A stretch of DNA of 33,971 bases from Pseudoluteimonas sp044226035 (GTDB lineage Bacteria > Pseudomonadota > Gammaproteobacteria > Xanthomonadales > Xanthomonadaceae): contig JBGAHT010000026.1 of assembly GCA_044226035.1 (NCBI GenBank), forward strand, positions 1-33,971, in the 5' to 3' direction. The position numbers and the translations under genes are program-made. Each line of letters opens with the position of its first letter. The first letter of the stretch is position 1. The notes beneath the pieces are model-generated. The model did not search any database, was not told the origin of the DNA, and saw only the letters and a program-made list of their open reading frames with translations. Below, one piece after another: positions 20,808-28,144 of the stretch.

Positions 20808-22108
20808 GATTTCTCCGCCTCGGCTTCGACCAGCGCGGCGAGTGCGGCCTGAATGTCGTCCTCGCCCACGCCTTCGGCGCGCGGCAATTGCGGATCGGAC
20901 GCATCGTAGTGGCCGCCCTTGAGCCGGGCGATGCATTGCCCGGCATCGCGCGGCGAATCGAAGCCCGCGCTTTGCAGCAGCACGCGTTCGCCCTGCACCA
21001 GCTTGAAGTGGAACTTGCCGTCGGTCTCGCGGTATTGCTTGAACGCCGGCAGCGCCGCGTCCTTCTTCGCCGCGGTTTTCGATCCCGCCGCGATCGTGGT
21101 CGACAGGTCCCGCAGCCCCACCGCCTCGCGCAGGCGCGCGAGCGCCGGCGTCGCGTACTGCTTGCGCAAACGCGCCGCGCCATCGCGCAGCACGGCTTCG
21201 ATCTCGCCCGGCTTCGCGATCAGCGCCTCGTACTTCTCGCGCAGCGGCGCGACTTCCGCATCGATGCGTTCGAACAGCTTCGCCTTGGCGTCGCCCCAGC
21301 CGATGCCGTTCGCGAAATCCCGTGCGAACGCGGCCGTTTCTTCCTTCGACGCGAACGCCTGGTACAGCTGGAACAGCGCGGAGCCTTCGGTGTCCTTGGC
21401 CTCGCCCGGCGCGCGCGAATCGGTGACGATGCCGGCGATCAGCTTCTTCAGCTCGTTGCGCGGCGCGAACAGCGGGATGGTGTTGTCGTAGCTCTTCGAC
21501 ATCTTGCGGCCGTCGAGCCCGGGCAACGTCGCCACCTGTTCCTCGATGACGGCCTCGGGAAGCGCGAAGTGCTCGCCGTACAGGTGGTTGAAGCGCTGGC
21601 CAAAATCGCGCGCCATCTCGATGTGCTGCACCTGGTCGCGGCCGACCGGCACCTTGTTCGCGTTGAACAGCAGGATGTCCGCGGCCATCAGCACCGGGTA
21701 CATGAACAGCCCCGCGGTGATGCCGGCGTCGTCGTCGAGGCTTTCGGCGCGATTGCGGTCCACCGCGGCCTTGTACGCGTGCGCGCGGTTGAGCAGGCCC
21801 TTGCCGGCGACGCAGGTCAGCAGCCAGGTGAGCTCGGGGATCTCGGGGATGTCACTCTGGCGGTAGAACCACACCCTCGACGGGTCCAGCCCGCAGGCCA
21901 GCCACGCCGTGGCGATTTCCAGCGTGCTGCGCTGCACGCGCGCCGGTTCGGCCACCTTCACCAGCGCGTGGTAGTCGGCGAGGAAGTAGAAACTCTCCGC
22001 ATCCGGCGCGCGGCTGGCGGCGATCGCCGGGCGGATCGCGCCGACGTAATTGCCCAGGTGCGGGGTGCCGGAGGTGGTGATGCCGGTGAGGACGCGGGTC
22101 TTGCTCAT
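20804..22108 (-). CDS. trpS: Tryptophanyl-tRNA synthetase with C-terminal DUF1508-like extension
   Basis: Class I aminoacyl-tRNA synthetase charging tRNA-Trp. From the ATG at 22108 the protein has 434 residues, about 100 more than the short bacterial type. TGITTSGTPHLGN holds the HIGH-like motif and DGRKMSKSYDN the KMSKS motif (202-206), with AADILLFNANKVPVGRDQVQH between. After the synthetase body, residues about 350-395 (KFHFKLVQGERVLLQSAGFDS) resemble the YegP/DUF1508 fold, followed by a charged tail. A GTG two codons earlier (22114) is the alternative start. TAAACT ends 6 bases before the ATG and there is no ribosome-binding site, so the mRNA may be leaderless. The stop overlaps the next gene's GTG. 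Confidence 0.95.
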   Translation of the reverse strand: MSKTRVLTGITTSGTPHLGNYVGAIRPAIAASRAPDAESFYFLADYHALVKVAEPARVQRSTLEIATAWLACGLDPSRVWFYRQSDIPEIPELTWLLTCVAGKGLLNRAHAYKAAVDRNRAESLDDDAGITAGLFMYPVLMAADILLFNANKVPVGRDQVQHIEMARDFGQRFNHLYGEHFALPEAVIEEQVATLPGLDGRKMSKSYDNTIPLFAPRNELKKLIAGIVTDSRAPGEAKDTEGSALFQLYQAFASKEETAAFARDFANGIGWGDAKAKLFERIDAEVAPLREKYEALIAKPGEIEAVLRDGAARLRKQYATPALARLREAVGLRDLSTTIAAGSKTAAKKDAALPAFKQYRETDGKFHFKLVQGERVLLQSAGFDSPRDAGQCIARLKGGHYDASDPQLPRAEGVGEDDIQAALAALVEAEAEKS

Positions 22109-22114
22109 GCGCAC

Positions 22115-22120
22115 AGTTTA
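22115..22120 (-). promoter_or_regulatory. TAAACT -10 hexamer just before trpS
   Basis: TAAACT on the minus strand is followed by 6 bases and the trpS ATG, placing the transcription start about at the start codon. No good -35 at 16-18 bases; TTGAAT occurs 21 bases upstream. Confidence 0.35.
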
Positions 22121-22200
22121 CCCGCGCGGGCCGGCAACCCCATTCAACCCCATGTCCGCGCATGGCGCGTTGGAAGGCATGCCCATCGAGGAGAACGCCC

Positions 22201-23001
22201 ATGTCCCGCATCCCGACCCTGCTCGTCCTCGCCGCGCTGGCGTCCAGCGCCTGCAGTCCGCTCGATGCCCGCCCGCTGGTGGACATCGACGTGATCGACC
22301 GCGACACCGGCCAGTGGCTGCCCGAGGCGCATGCCCGCGGCAGCGACTGGATCCCGGGCGACCCGGGCCACCGCTATTCGGTGCGCCTGACCAACACCAG
22401 CGGCGAACGCGTGCTGGTGGTGCTGTCGGTGGACGGGGTGAACGCGGTCACCGGCGAAACCGCGGCGCCGTCGCAGGCCGGCTACGTGCTGGCGCCGTGG
22501 CAGAGCACCGAGATCGCCGGCTGGCGCAAGTCGCTGGACGACGTCGCCCAGTTCTACTTCACCGACCTGCCCGACAGCTACGCCGCGCGTACCGGCCGCC
22601 CGGACAACGTCGGCGTGATCGGCATCGCCGTGTTCCGCGAACGCCCGCGCCCGATCGTCTACCCGATGCCGGCGCCGCCGATCGCGAACGAGCAGCGCGC
22701 GATGGACAAGGCCGCCGCGCCGTCGGCCGCGCGCGAGTCCGCCAGCGCGGCCGATGCCTACGGCGGAATGCAGCCGCAGCGCATCGGTACCGGCCATGGC
22801 GCGCGCGAATGGTCGCCGGTCGGGCAGACCACGTTCGAACGCGCGTCTTCGCGCCCTTCGCAAATCACCCAGCTGCGCTACGACGACCGCAACGCGCTGG
22901 TGGCGATGGGCATCTTCCCGCGCGATGGATGGCGCTACGCCGGCGACGACGCGCCGCGCGCCTTCCCGAACGGCTTCGTCGCCGATCCGCCGAACTGGTG
23001 A
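22201..23001 (+). CDS. Secreted or lipid-anchored protein of unknown function
   Basis: 266 residues with an N-terminal signal sequence MSRIPTLLVLAALASSACS. Cys18 might be lipidated, but the lipobox (SSAC) lacks the usual Leu. The body contains a distinctive block, RYSVRLTNTSGERVLVVLSVDGVN followed by AVTGETAAPSQAGYVLAPWQS and TEIAGWRKSLDD, seen in unnamed proteobacterial exported proteins, and then a Ser/Ala-rich linker and a C-terminal part QITQLRYDDRNALVAMGI. No catalytic signature. The ATG at 22201 has GAGGAG upstream. Divergent from trpS with about 90 bases between; ended by a hairpin at 23030. Confidence 0.8.
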   Translation: MSRIPTLLVLAALASSACSPLDARPLVDIDVIDRDTGQWLPEAHARGSDWIPGDPGHRYSVRLTNTSGERVLVVLSVDGVNAVTGETAAPSQAGYVLAPWQSTEIAGWRKSLDDVAQFYFTDLPDSYAARTGRPDNVGVIGIAVFRERPRPIVYPMPAPPIANEQRAMDKAAAPSAARESASAADAYGGMQPQRIGTGHGAREWSPVGQTTFERASSRPSQITQLRYDDRNALVAMGIFPRDGWRYAGDDAPRAFPNGFVADPPNW

Positions 23002-23029
23002 CGCGGCGCTGTGCCGCCGTCCGCCATGC

Positions 23030-23054
23030 GAAGGGCCGGCAATGCCGGCCCTTC
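23030..23054 (+). terminator. 11-bp hairpin after the secreted protein gene
   Basis: GAAGGGCCGGC and GCCGGCCCTTC pair perfectly around AAT, 28 bases after the stop. The following GTCCTTCGG is only weakly T-rich. Confidence 0.55.
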
Positions 23055-23128
23055 GTCCTTCGGCGCATTCCGCCCTTCCTCGTCGCGCGTGATGCGAAAT
23101 CGCGGGATGCGCGCCGGGCCGGCGCCCG

Positions 23129-23329
23129 CTAGTGCAGGGACTTCTGGAATTCGTCGACTTCGCGCTGCGCGCGATCGCGATCCCAGCCGTAGCGTTCCTG
23201 CAGCTTGCCGGCGAGATAGGTCGCATCGCCCTGCGCGACCTTGAAATCGTCGTCGGTGAGGTTGCCCCAGCGTGCCTGGGCCTGGCCCTTCAGCTGGGTC
23301 CACTTGCCGGCGATGATGTCCTTGTTCAT
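23129..23329 (-). CDS. CsbD-family stress protein
   Basis: 66-residue cytosolic protein of the CsbD family, small abundant stress-response proteins induced by general stress sigma factors in other bacteria; biochemical role unknown. It begins MNKDIIAGKWTQLKGQAQARW and keeps GNLTDDDF, GDATYLAGKLQERYGW and the charged C-terminal helix REVDEFQ. The ATG at 23329 has AGGAG 7 bases upstream; longer readings would enter the non-coding leader. An inverted repeat CATTCAG-N9-CTGAATG lies about 100 bases upstream as a possible regulator site. Confidence 0.93.
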   Translation of the reverse strand: MNKDIIAGKWTQLKGQAQARWGNLTDDDFKVAQGDATYLAGKLQERYGWDRDRAQREVDEFQKSLH

Positions 23330-23428
23330 GGATGACTCCTGCGTGTTGCGCGGCGGGGGGTGCCGCACGCACAGCATCGCAGTCGCCACCTTCGGATTCG
23401 GTCAAGGTTTTGTTGCGCGTGCGCGGCG

Positions 23429-23451
23429 CATTCAGTGCACATCGCTGAATG
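23429..23451. promoter_or_regulatory. Inverted repeat upstream of the CsbD gene
   Basis: CATTCAG and CTGAATG are perfect 7-base arms 9 bases apart, in the 146-base space between the entericidin terminator and the CsbD start. Too loosely spaced for a terminator and without T-tract; a dimeric regulator site is plausible. TTGACC on the minus strand further downstream could be a -35. Confidence 0.35.
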
Positions 23452-23475
23452 GGTTGCGGCGGCTGCGGTTCGCGC

Positions 23476-23502
23476 AAAAAAAGGACCGGCTCGCGCCGGT
23501 CC
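23476..23502 (-). terminator. Rho-independent terminator of the entericidin gene
   Basis: On the minus strand GGACCGGC-GCGA-GCCGGTCC forms a perfect 8-bp stem followed by seven T. It is the clearest intrinsic terminator in the window and lies 58 bases after the entericidin stop. Confidence 0.92.
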
Positions 23503-23560
23503 ATCCCCGTTCCGCCGAAATCCCTTCGACCTAGCTTGCGCTTGCGCGGGGACCGCGCGA

Positions 23561-23713
23561 TCAGCAGTGCGCGTCCTTGCAGTCTTCGGCCTTCTGCTCG
23601 ACCTTCTCGCCGACCTTCTGCACATCCTTGCCGGCACCGGCCATGGTGTTGCACGCGGTGAGCGTGCCGAGCGAAAAACAGGCGAGCAGCAACAGGGCGA
23701 TCAGACGCTTCAT
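23561..23713 (-). CDS. Entericidin A/B family lipoprotein
   Basis: 50-residue small envelope lipoprotein. MKRLIALLLLACFSLGTLTAC gives a signal peptide with lipobox LTAC (lipidated Cys21), followed by NTMAGAGKDVQKVGEKVEQKAED, the entericidin consensus with repeated G-K-D/E-V heptad-like helix. The extra Cys residues at the C-terminus (CKDAHC) are common in this family. Entericidins are the small cell-wall lipoproteins of the ecnAB locus; only one copy is here. The ATG at 23713 has AGGA upstream. Ended by a strong terminator. Confidence 0.92.
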   Translation of the reverse strand: MKRLIALLLLACFSLGTLTACNTMAGAGKDVQKVGEKVEQKAEDCKDAHC

Positions 23714-23854
23714 GGAAATCCTCGTTCGTTCGTTCGGGAAGGTGCGGCGGCCGGCGCGCAACCGCCACGCGGCCAACCGCTTCCATGGAAACCGGCCCGG
23801 CGTGAAACGCGCGTAGATTCCGCGCCGCGGAACGCAACCGCGACTGAACGCGCG

Positions 23855-24775
23855 CTAGTCGCGCATCAAGGTCGACTTGCCGAACAGGCTTTCGACCAGG
23901 TCGACCGCGAGTCGCGCGGTGCCGTTGCGGTGGTCGAGCGCGGGATTCAATTCGACGATGTCGAGCGAACCCATGCGGCCGCTGTCGGCGATCATCTCCA
24001 TCACCAGCTGCGCCTCGCGGTAGTTGGGGCCGCCGGGCACGGTGGTGCCGACGCCGGGCGCGATCGACGGGTCGAGGAAGTCGACGTCGAAGCTGACGTG
24101 GATGTGCGTGTCCTCGTCCACGCCGTGCAGCGCCTGTTCCATCGCGCGCTTCATCCCGACCTCGTCGATGTAGCGCATGTCGTACACGTCGAGGCGGTGT
24201 TCCTTGACCAGCCGCTTCTCGCCCTCGTCGACCGAACGGATGCCGATCTGGCGCATCTGCGAAGGCGAGATCGCCGGCGCGCTGCCGCCGAGCCCGGTCA
24301 ACGCGTCCGGGCCGATGCCGCACAGGCAGGCGACCGGCATGCCGTGGATGTTGCCCGAGGGCGTGACCTCGTGGGTGTTGAAGTCGGCGTGCGCGTCCAG
24401 CCACAGCACGCGCAGCTGCTTGCCGGTTTCGCGGCAATGGCGCGCGACCGCGGTGATCGAACCGATGCCCAGGCAGTGGTCGCCGCCCAACATGATCGGC
24501 AGGCGACCCTGCTGCAGTTCGGCGTGGATCGCGTCCATCGCCGCGCGGTTCCAGGCCACCACCTCGTCGAGGTGGCGGTAGCCGTCGCGCGGCGGCAGCC
24601 ACGGGTTGTTGGGGCCGGCGAGGTTGCCGCGATCGGCCACGTCCACGCCGCGCGCGGCCAGCGCCTCGCCCAGCCCGGCCAGGCGCAGGGCTTCGGGCCC
24701 CATGCGCGCGCCACGGTCGCCGGCGCCGATGTCGGTGGGAACGCCGATCAGGGATACCGACGGATAGCTGCGCAT
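23855..24775 (-). CDS. rocF: Arginase
   Basis: Hydrolyses arginine to ornithine and urea; a manganese enzyme of the ureohydrolase family. 306 residues starting MRSYPSVSLIGVPTDIGAGDRGARMGP. Metal ligands are all present: His100 in GGDHCLGIG; Asp127, His129 and Asp131 in DAHADFNTHE; Asp230 and Asp232 in FDVDFLDP. SGNIHGMP and the C-terminal ELNPALDHRNGTARLAV identify arginase rather than agmatinase. GGAG lies 8 bases before the ATG. A tRNA-Thr gene on the same strand ends only 14 bases upstream of the start codon with no terminator between. Confidence 0.95.
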   Translation of the reverse strand: MRSYPSVSLIGVPTDIGAGDRGARMGPEALRLAGLGEALAARGVDVADRGNLAGPNNPWLPPRDGYRHLDEVVAWNRAAMDAIHAELQQGRLPIMLGGDHCLGIGSITAVARHCRETGKQLRVLWLDAHADFNTHEVTPSGNIHGMPVACLCGIGPDALTGLGGSAPAISPSQMRQIGIRSVDEGEKRLVKEHRLDVYDMRYIDEVGMKRAMEQALHGVDEDTHIHVSFDVDFLDPSIAPGVGTTVPGGPNYREAQLVMEMIADSGRMGSLDIVELNPALDHRNGTARLAVDLVESLFGKSTLMRD

Positions 24776-24789
24776 GGAAATGCTCCGGA

Positions 24790-24865
24790 TGGTGCCGGCA
24801 CCCGGGTTCGAACTGGGGACCTACCGCTTACAAGGCGGTTGCTCTACCAACTGAGCTATGCCGGC
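24790..24865 (-). tRNA. tRNA-Thr (anticodon TGT)
   Basis: A complete cloverleaf reads on the minus strand from 24865: acceptor GCCGGCA with TGCCGGC, D-arm GCTC-AGTTGGTA-GAGC, anticodon stem ACCGC with GCGGT around loop CTTGTAA (anticodon TGT at 24832-24830), T-arm with GTTCGAA loop, discriminator A and encoded CCA (24792-24790). It reads ACA/ACG-type threonine codons. TAGAAT about 10 bases upstream is a likely -10. Directly followed by rocF. Confidence 0.97.
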
Positions 24866-24930
24866 GTCGCCGCCATTCTAGCCAGTCGGCCCGGATCCGC
24901 CCCCGGCCGACAAACGGCGACCGAAAGGGA

Positions 24931-24963
24931 TTGACGTCACATTTTAAATCCTATAAATCTTAT
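24931..24963 (+). promoter_or_regulatory. AT-rich promoter and tandem repeat before the Rrf2 gene
   Basis: TTGACG (24931-24936) and TATAAA (24952-24957) are -35 and -10 candidates with a short 15-base spacer. An 8-base palindrome TGACGTCA (24932-24939) overlaps the -35. AAATCCTAT and AAATCTTAT (24946-24954, 24955-24963) are adjacent 9-base direct repeats covering the -10. This is the most AT-rich stretch nearby and a likely autoregulatory site for the Rrf2 protein. The transcript would start within a few bases of the ATG. Confidence 0.5.
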
Positions 24964-24967
24964 ATGG

Positions 24968-25423
24968 ATGCTGACCAACAAGGCCAAATACGGGCTCCGG
25001 GCGATGTGCGCCCTGCACGGCAGCGATAGCCGCTGGCTGCAGGCGCGCGCCATCGCCGCGCGCGCCAACGTGCCGGAGAAGTTCCTCGAGGCCATCCTCG
25101 TCGAGCTGCGCCGGGCAGGCTTCGTCGAAAGCCGCCGCGGCCACCTCGGCGGGCATGCGCTGGCCAAGCCCGCGGCCGAGATCATGGTCGGCGACCTGAT
25201 CCGCGCCATCGACGGACCGCTGGCGCCGGTGCGCTGCGCCAGCATGACCGCCTACGAACCCTGCAGCGATTGCAGCGATCCCGAGCATTGCGCGGTGCGC
25301 GAATTGATGCGCGAAACCCGCGCCGCGCTGTCGGGGGTGCTCGACCACTGCAGCCTCGCCGCACTGACCGAACGCGCCCGCGACGAAACATGGCTGCAAC
25401 CCGACACCGGAGACGCCGCATGA
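24968..25423 (+). CDS. Rrf2-family regulator with clustered cysteines
   Basis: 151-residue winged-helix regulator. It begins MLTNKAKYGLRAMCALHG and has the Rrf2 helix-turn-helix around LQARAIAARANVPEKFLEAILVELRRAGFVES with wing RRGHLGGHALAKPAAEI. Four cysteines cluster at 90, 99, 102 and 108 (RCASMTAYEPCSDCSDPEHC), the region that holds the Fe-S cluster ligands in IscR and relatives. It heads a sulfate-uptake operon, so the inferred role is sensing sulfur or Fe-S status, comparable in logic to CymR or CysB but not proven. No ribosome-binding site precedes the ATG. Its stop overlaps the next gene as ATGA. Confidence 0.9.
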   Translation: MLTNKAKYGLRAMCALHGSDSRWLQARAIAARANVPEKFLEAILVELRRAGFVESRRGHLGGHALAKPAAEIMVGDLIRAIDGPLAPVRCASMTAYEPCSDCSDPEHCAVRELMRETRAALSGVLDHCSLAALTERARDETWLQPDTGDAA

Positions 25424-25599
25424 CCACCAACCGCGATCCCGCGCCCTATCCTGTCGCGCCGGCCGGGGTACAGGCCGAGCTCGAGCACGAGCGCGAGGTG
25501 CTCGAAGCGCTGCGCGCGCTGCAGTTCGGCACGCTGGAAATCACCGTGCACCAGTCGCGCATCGTGCAGATCACGCGCAGCGAGAAGCTGCGCTTCTAG
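25420..25599 (+). CDS. DUF2292 small protein (YezD-like)
   Basis: 59-residue protein. The core ELEHEREVLEALRALQFGTLEITVHQSRIVQITRSEKLRF matches DUF2292 (YezD-like) peptides, which are found beside sulfur-assimilation genes in many bacteria; molecular role unknown. The start ATG overlaps the Rrf2 stop by four bases, indicating coupled expression. CTGCGCTT occurs at the stop and again 16 bases on. The next 108 bases before the porin carry no clear promoter or terminator. Confidence 0.85.
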   Translation: MTTNRDPAPYPVAPAGVQAELEHEREVLEALRALQFGTLEITVHQSRIVQITRSEKLRF

Positions 25600-25707
25600 A
25601 AACTGCGCTTTTCGACCGCACGCAACACCCGATCCCGCACCAACAACCCAGACCGAGCCGACCGGACCACCGGAGGCATCGATTCCACCCCTTCCAGGAG
25701 TGAAGTC

Positions 25708-27117
25708 ATGCCCATGCCCCGTCGACTGCCCGTGTCCGCGCTTGCGTTCGCACTGGCCGCCATCATCGTCCCGGCGCGCGCCGCCGAACCCACAACCGCC
25801 GAATTGCTGGCGCGCATCGCCTCGCTGGAACAGCGCCTGGCCGCGCTCGAAGGCAACGGCACGGCCAGCGCCGACATCGACCAGCGCTTGCGTGCGGTCG
25901 AACGCAACCAGGAGCTGCAGTCGGAAGCGGACGCGACCAAGGCCGCGCCAACGCCGGTCGTCAGCCTCGGCGAAAAGGGCCTGTCGGTGAAGTCCGCCGA
26001 CAACGGATTCGAGGTGAAGGTCCGCGGCCTCGTCCAGGGCGACGGCCGCATGTGGTTCGGCGATGGGAATGCCCCGCAGAACGACACCTTCCTGCTGCGC
26101 CGGGCCGAGCCCGCGATCGAAGGCAGCTGGGGCTCGCTGCTCGGCTTCCGCCTGGCCGCGCAGCTGGCCGGCGATACCGCCACGGTGCTCGATGCCTATG
26201 CCGACCTGAAGTTCGATCCGCGCGCCAGCGTGCGCCTCGGCCGGTTCAAGACCCCGGTCGGGCTGGAACGCCTGCAATCGAGCAGTTCCACCGAGGCGAT
26301 CGAACTGGGGTTCCCCTCCGAACTCGCCCCCGGGCGCGACATCGGCGTGCAGTTGCAGGGCGAGTTCCCCGCCGGCGTGAGCTATGCGCTGGGCGTGTTC
26401 AACGGCACGGCCGACGGCCGCGATGGCGCGACCAGCAACCCGGACGACGATTTCGAAGTCGCCGGCCGGATTTTCTTCGAACCGTGGAAGCACGATGCGA
26501 ATGGCTTGTCCGGGCTCGGCTTCGGCCTCGCCGCCAGCACCGGCAACAGGCACGGCAACGGCAACAACTACCTGCCGCGCTACCGCACGCCGGGCCAGGT
26601 GCAGGTGTTCAACTACCTGGGCGACGTGGACGCCGACGGCGAACAGACGCGCATCTCGCCGCAGGCGTACCTCTACCGCGGCCGCTTCGGGCTGCTCGGT
26701 GAATACATCGTGTCGAAGCAGGATGTCGCCGCGCCCGCGCGCGGCATCGAAGGCACGTTGTCGAACCGCGCCTGGCAACTGCTCGGCGGCGTGGTGCTGA
26801 CCGGCGAGGACGCGAGCTACAAGGGCGTGGTGAAGCCCGCGCATCCGTTCGCGCTCGGCGGCCCGGGTTGGGGCGCGTTCGAACTCGTCGCCCGCTACGG
26901 CCGATTGACCATCGACGACGACGCCTTCCCGCTGTTCGCCGATCCGGCCAGGTCGGTGGCCGCCGAAAGCGGCTGGGGCCTCGGCCTGAACTGGTACCTG
27001 ACCGGCAACTTCAAGCTGGTCGCGAACTACACCCGGACGAGTTTCGACGCCGCCCTCGGCGCCGCGCCGCGCGAGGACGAGAAGGCCTTCTTCACCCGCG
27101 CGCAGTTTTCCTTCTGA
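25708..27117 (+). CDS. OprO/OprP-type outer-membrane porin
   Basis: 469 residues. A signal peptide ends near PARA-AE; a short coiled coil (TAELLARIASLEQRLAALEG) follows as in OprO/OprP trimeric porins; then the barrel with typical alternating strands (FLLRRAEPAIEGSWG, SVRLGRFKTPVGLERLQSS, ELAPGRDIGVQL, AGRIFFEPW) and a C-terminal Phe in AQFSF for outer-membrane assembly. The family is described as phosphate- or polyphosphate-selective, but here it sits inside a sulfate-transport operon, so it probably passes sulfate or another oxyanion. AGGAG lies 7 bases before the ATG; a second ATG two codons on is possible. The binding protein gene follows after 15 bases. Confidence 0.88.
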   Translation: MPMPRRLPVSALAFALAAIIVPARAAEPTTAELLARIASLEQRLAALEGNGTASADIDQRLRAVERNQELQSEADATKAAPTPVVSLGEKGLSVKSADNGFEVKVRGLVQGDGRMWFGDGNAPQNDTFLLRRAEPAIEGSWGSLLGFRLAAQLAGDTATVLDAYADLKFDPRASVRLGRFKTPVGLERLQSSSSTEAIELGFPSELAPGRDIGVQLQGEFPAGVSYALGVFNGTADGRDGATSNPDDDFEVAGRIFFEPWKHDANGLSGLGFGLAASTGNRHGNGNNYLPRYRTPGQVQVFNYLGDVDADGEQTRISPQAYLYRGRFGLLGEYIVSKQDVAAPARGIEGTLSNRAWQLLGGVVLTGEDASYKGVVKPAHPFALGGPGWGAFELVARYGRLTIDDDAFPLFADPARSVAAESGWGLGLNWYLTGNFKLVANYTRTSFDAALGAAPREDEKAFFTRAQFSF

Positions 27118-27132
27118 GCGAGAGGACACCAC

Positions 27133-28140
27133 ATGAATTTCCGCACATCCTTCGCGGGCCTCGCGCTCGCCCTGCTCGCCGGCAGCGCCGGCGCCGCCGA
27201 CCACGAACTGCTCAACGTTTCCTACGACCCGACGCGCGAGCTGTACGCCGACGTCGACCAGGCCTTTGCCGCGCAATGGAAGCGGCAGACCGGCGAAACC
27301 CTCTCCATCCGCGCCTCGCACGGCGGTTCCGGCAAGCAGGCACGCGCGGTGATCGACGGCCTCGAGGCCGACGTCGTCACCCTCGCGCTTGCCGCCGACA
27401 TCGACGCCATCGCCGACAAGGGCAAGCTGCTGCCGGCGAACTGGCAGTCGCGCCTGCCGCACAACAGCACGCCCTACGCCTCGACGATCGTGCTGCTGGT
27501 GCGCAAGGGCAACCCGAAGCAGATCCGCGACTGGGGCGACCTGGCCCGCCCGGGCGTTTCGGTCGTCACGCCGAACCCCAAGACCTCCGGCGGCGCGCGC
27601 TGGAACTACCTCGCGGCCTGGACCTGGGCCTCGCACCAGTACCGCGACGGCCGCAAGGTCATGGACTACATGACCAGGCTGTTCCACAACGTGCCGGTGC
27701 TCGACACCGGCGCGCGCGGCGCCACCACGACCTTCGTCGAACGCGGCATCGGCGACGTGCTGGTCGCGTGGGAGAACGACGCGCTGCTCACGCTCGACGA
27801 TCCGCAAGTTCGTGGCCAGTACCAGATCGTGGTGCCCTCGATCAGCATCAAGGCCGAGCCGCCGGTGGCGTGGGTGGACGCGAACGTCGATCGCCACGGC
27901 ACGCGCAAGCAGGCCGAGGCCTACCTGCGCTTCCTGTATTCGGCCCAGGGCCAGCGCCTGGTCGCCAGGCACTTCTACCGCCCGGCCGAACCGGATCTCG
28001 TGCCGGCGGCCGAACGCGCGAAATTCCCGGGCGTGAAGTGGGTCACGATCGACGGCGCGTTCGGCGGCTGGAAGCGGGCGCAGGCGACACACTTCGCCGA
28101 CGGCGGCCTGTTCGACCGCATCATGCAGGGCGCGCGCTGA
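27133..28140 (+). CDS. sbp: Sulfate/thiosulfate ABC transporter substrate-binding protein
   Basis: 335-residue periplasmic binding protein with a signal peptide ending SAGA-AD. VSYDPTRELYADV is the first family signature and NPKTSGGARWNYLAAW the second; ASHGGSGKQARAVIDGLEADVV contributes oxyanion-binding backbone amides. Fits Sbp/CysP; the two differ in sulfate versus thiosulfate preference and cannot be told apart here. GAGAGGA precedes the ATG. Start of the binding-protein-permease-ATPase set. Confidence 0.95.
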   Translation: MNFRTSFAGLALALLAGSAGAADHELLNVSYDPTRELYADVDQAFAAQWKRQTGETLSIRASHGGSGKQARAVIDGLEADVVTLALAADIDAIADKGKLLPANWQSRLPHNSTPYASTIVLLVRKGNPKQIRDWGDLARPGVSVVTPNPKTSGGARWNYLAAWTWASHQYRDGRKVMDYMTRLFHNVPVLDTGARGATTTFVERGIGDVLVAWENDALLTLDDPQVRGQYQIVVPSISIKAEPPVAWVDANVDRHGTRKQAEAYLRFLYSAQGQRLVARHFYRPAEPDLVPAAERAKFPGVKWVTIDGAFGGWKRAQATHFADGGLFDRIMQGAR

Positions 28141-28144
28141 GCGC

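Noticed and set aside
23561..23713. Entericidin gene as half of a toxin-antitoxin pair
   Set aside because: Only one entericidin-like gene is present and the neighbours (CsbD, arginase) do not form a pair with it.
25708..27117. Porin taken as a phosphate porin from its family
   Set aside because: No phosphate genes are nearby and it is embedded in a sulfate operon; specificity left open.
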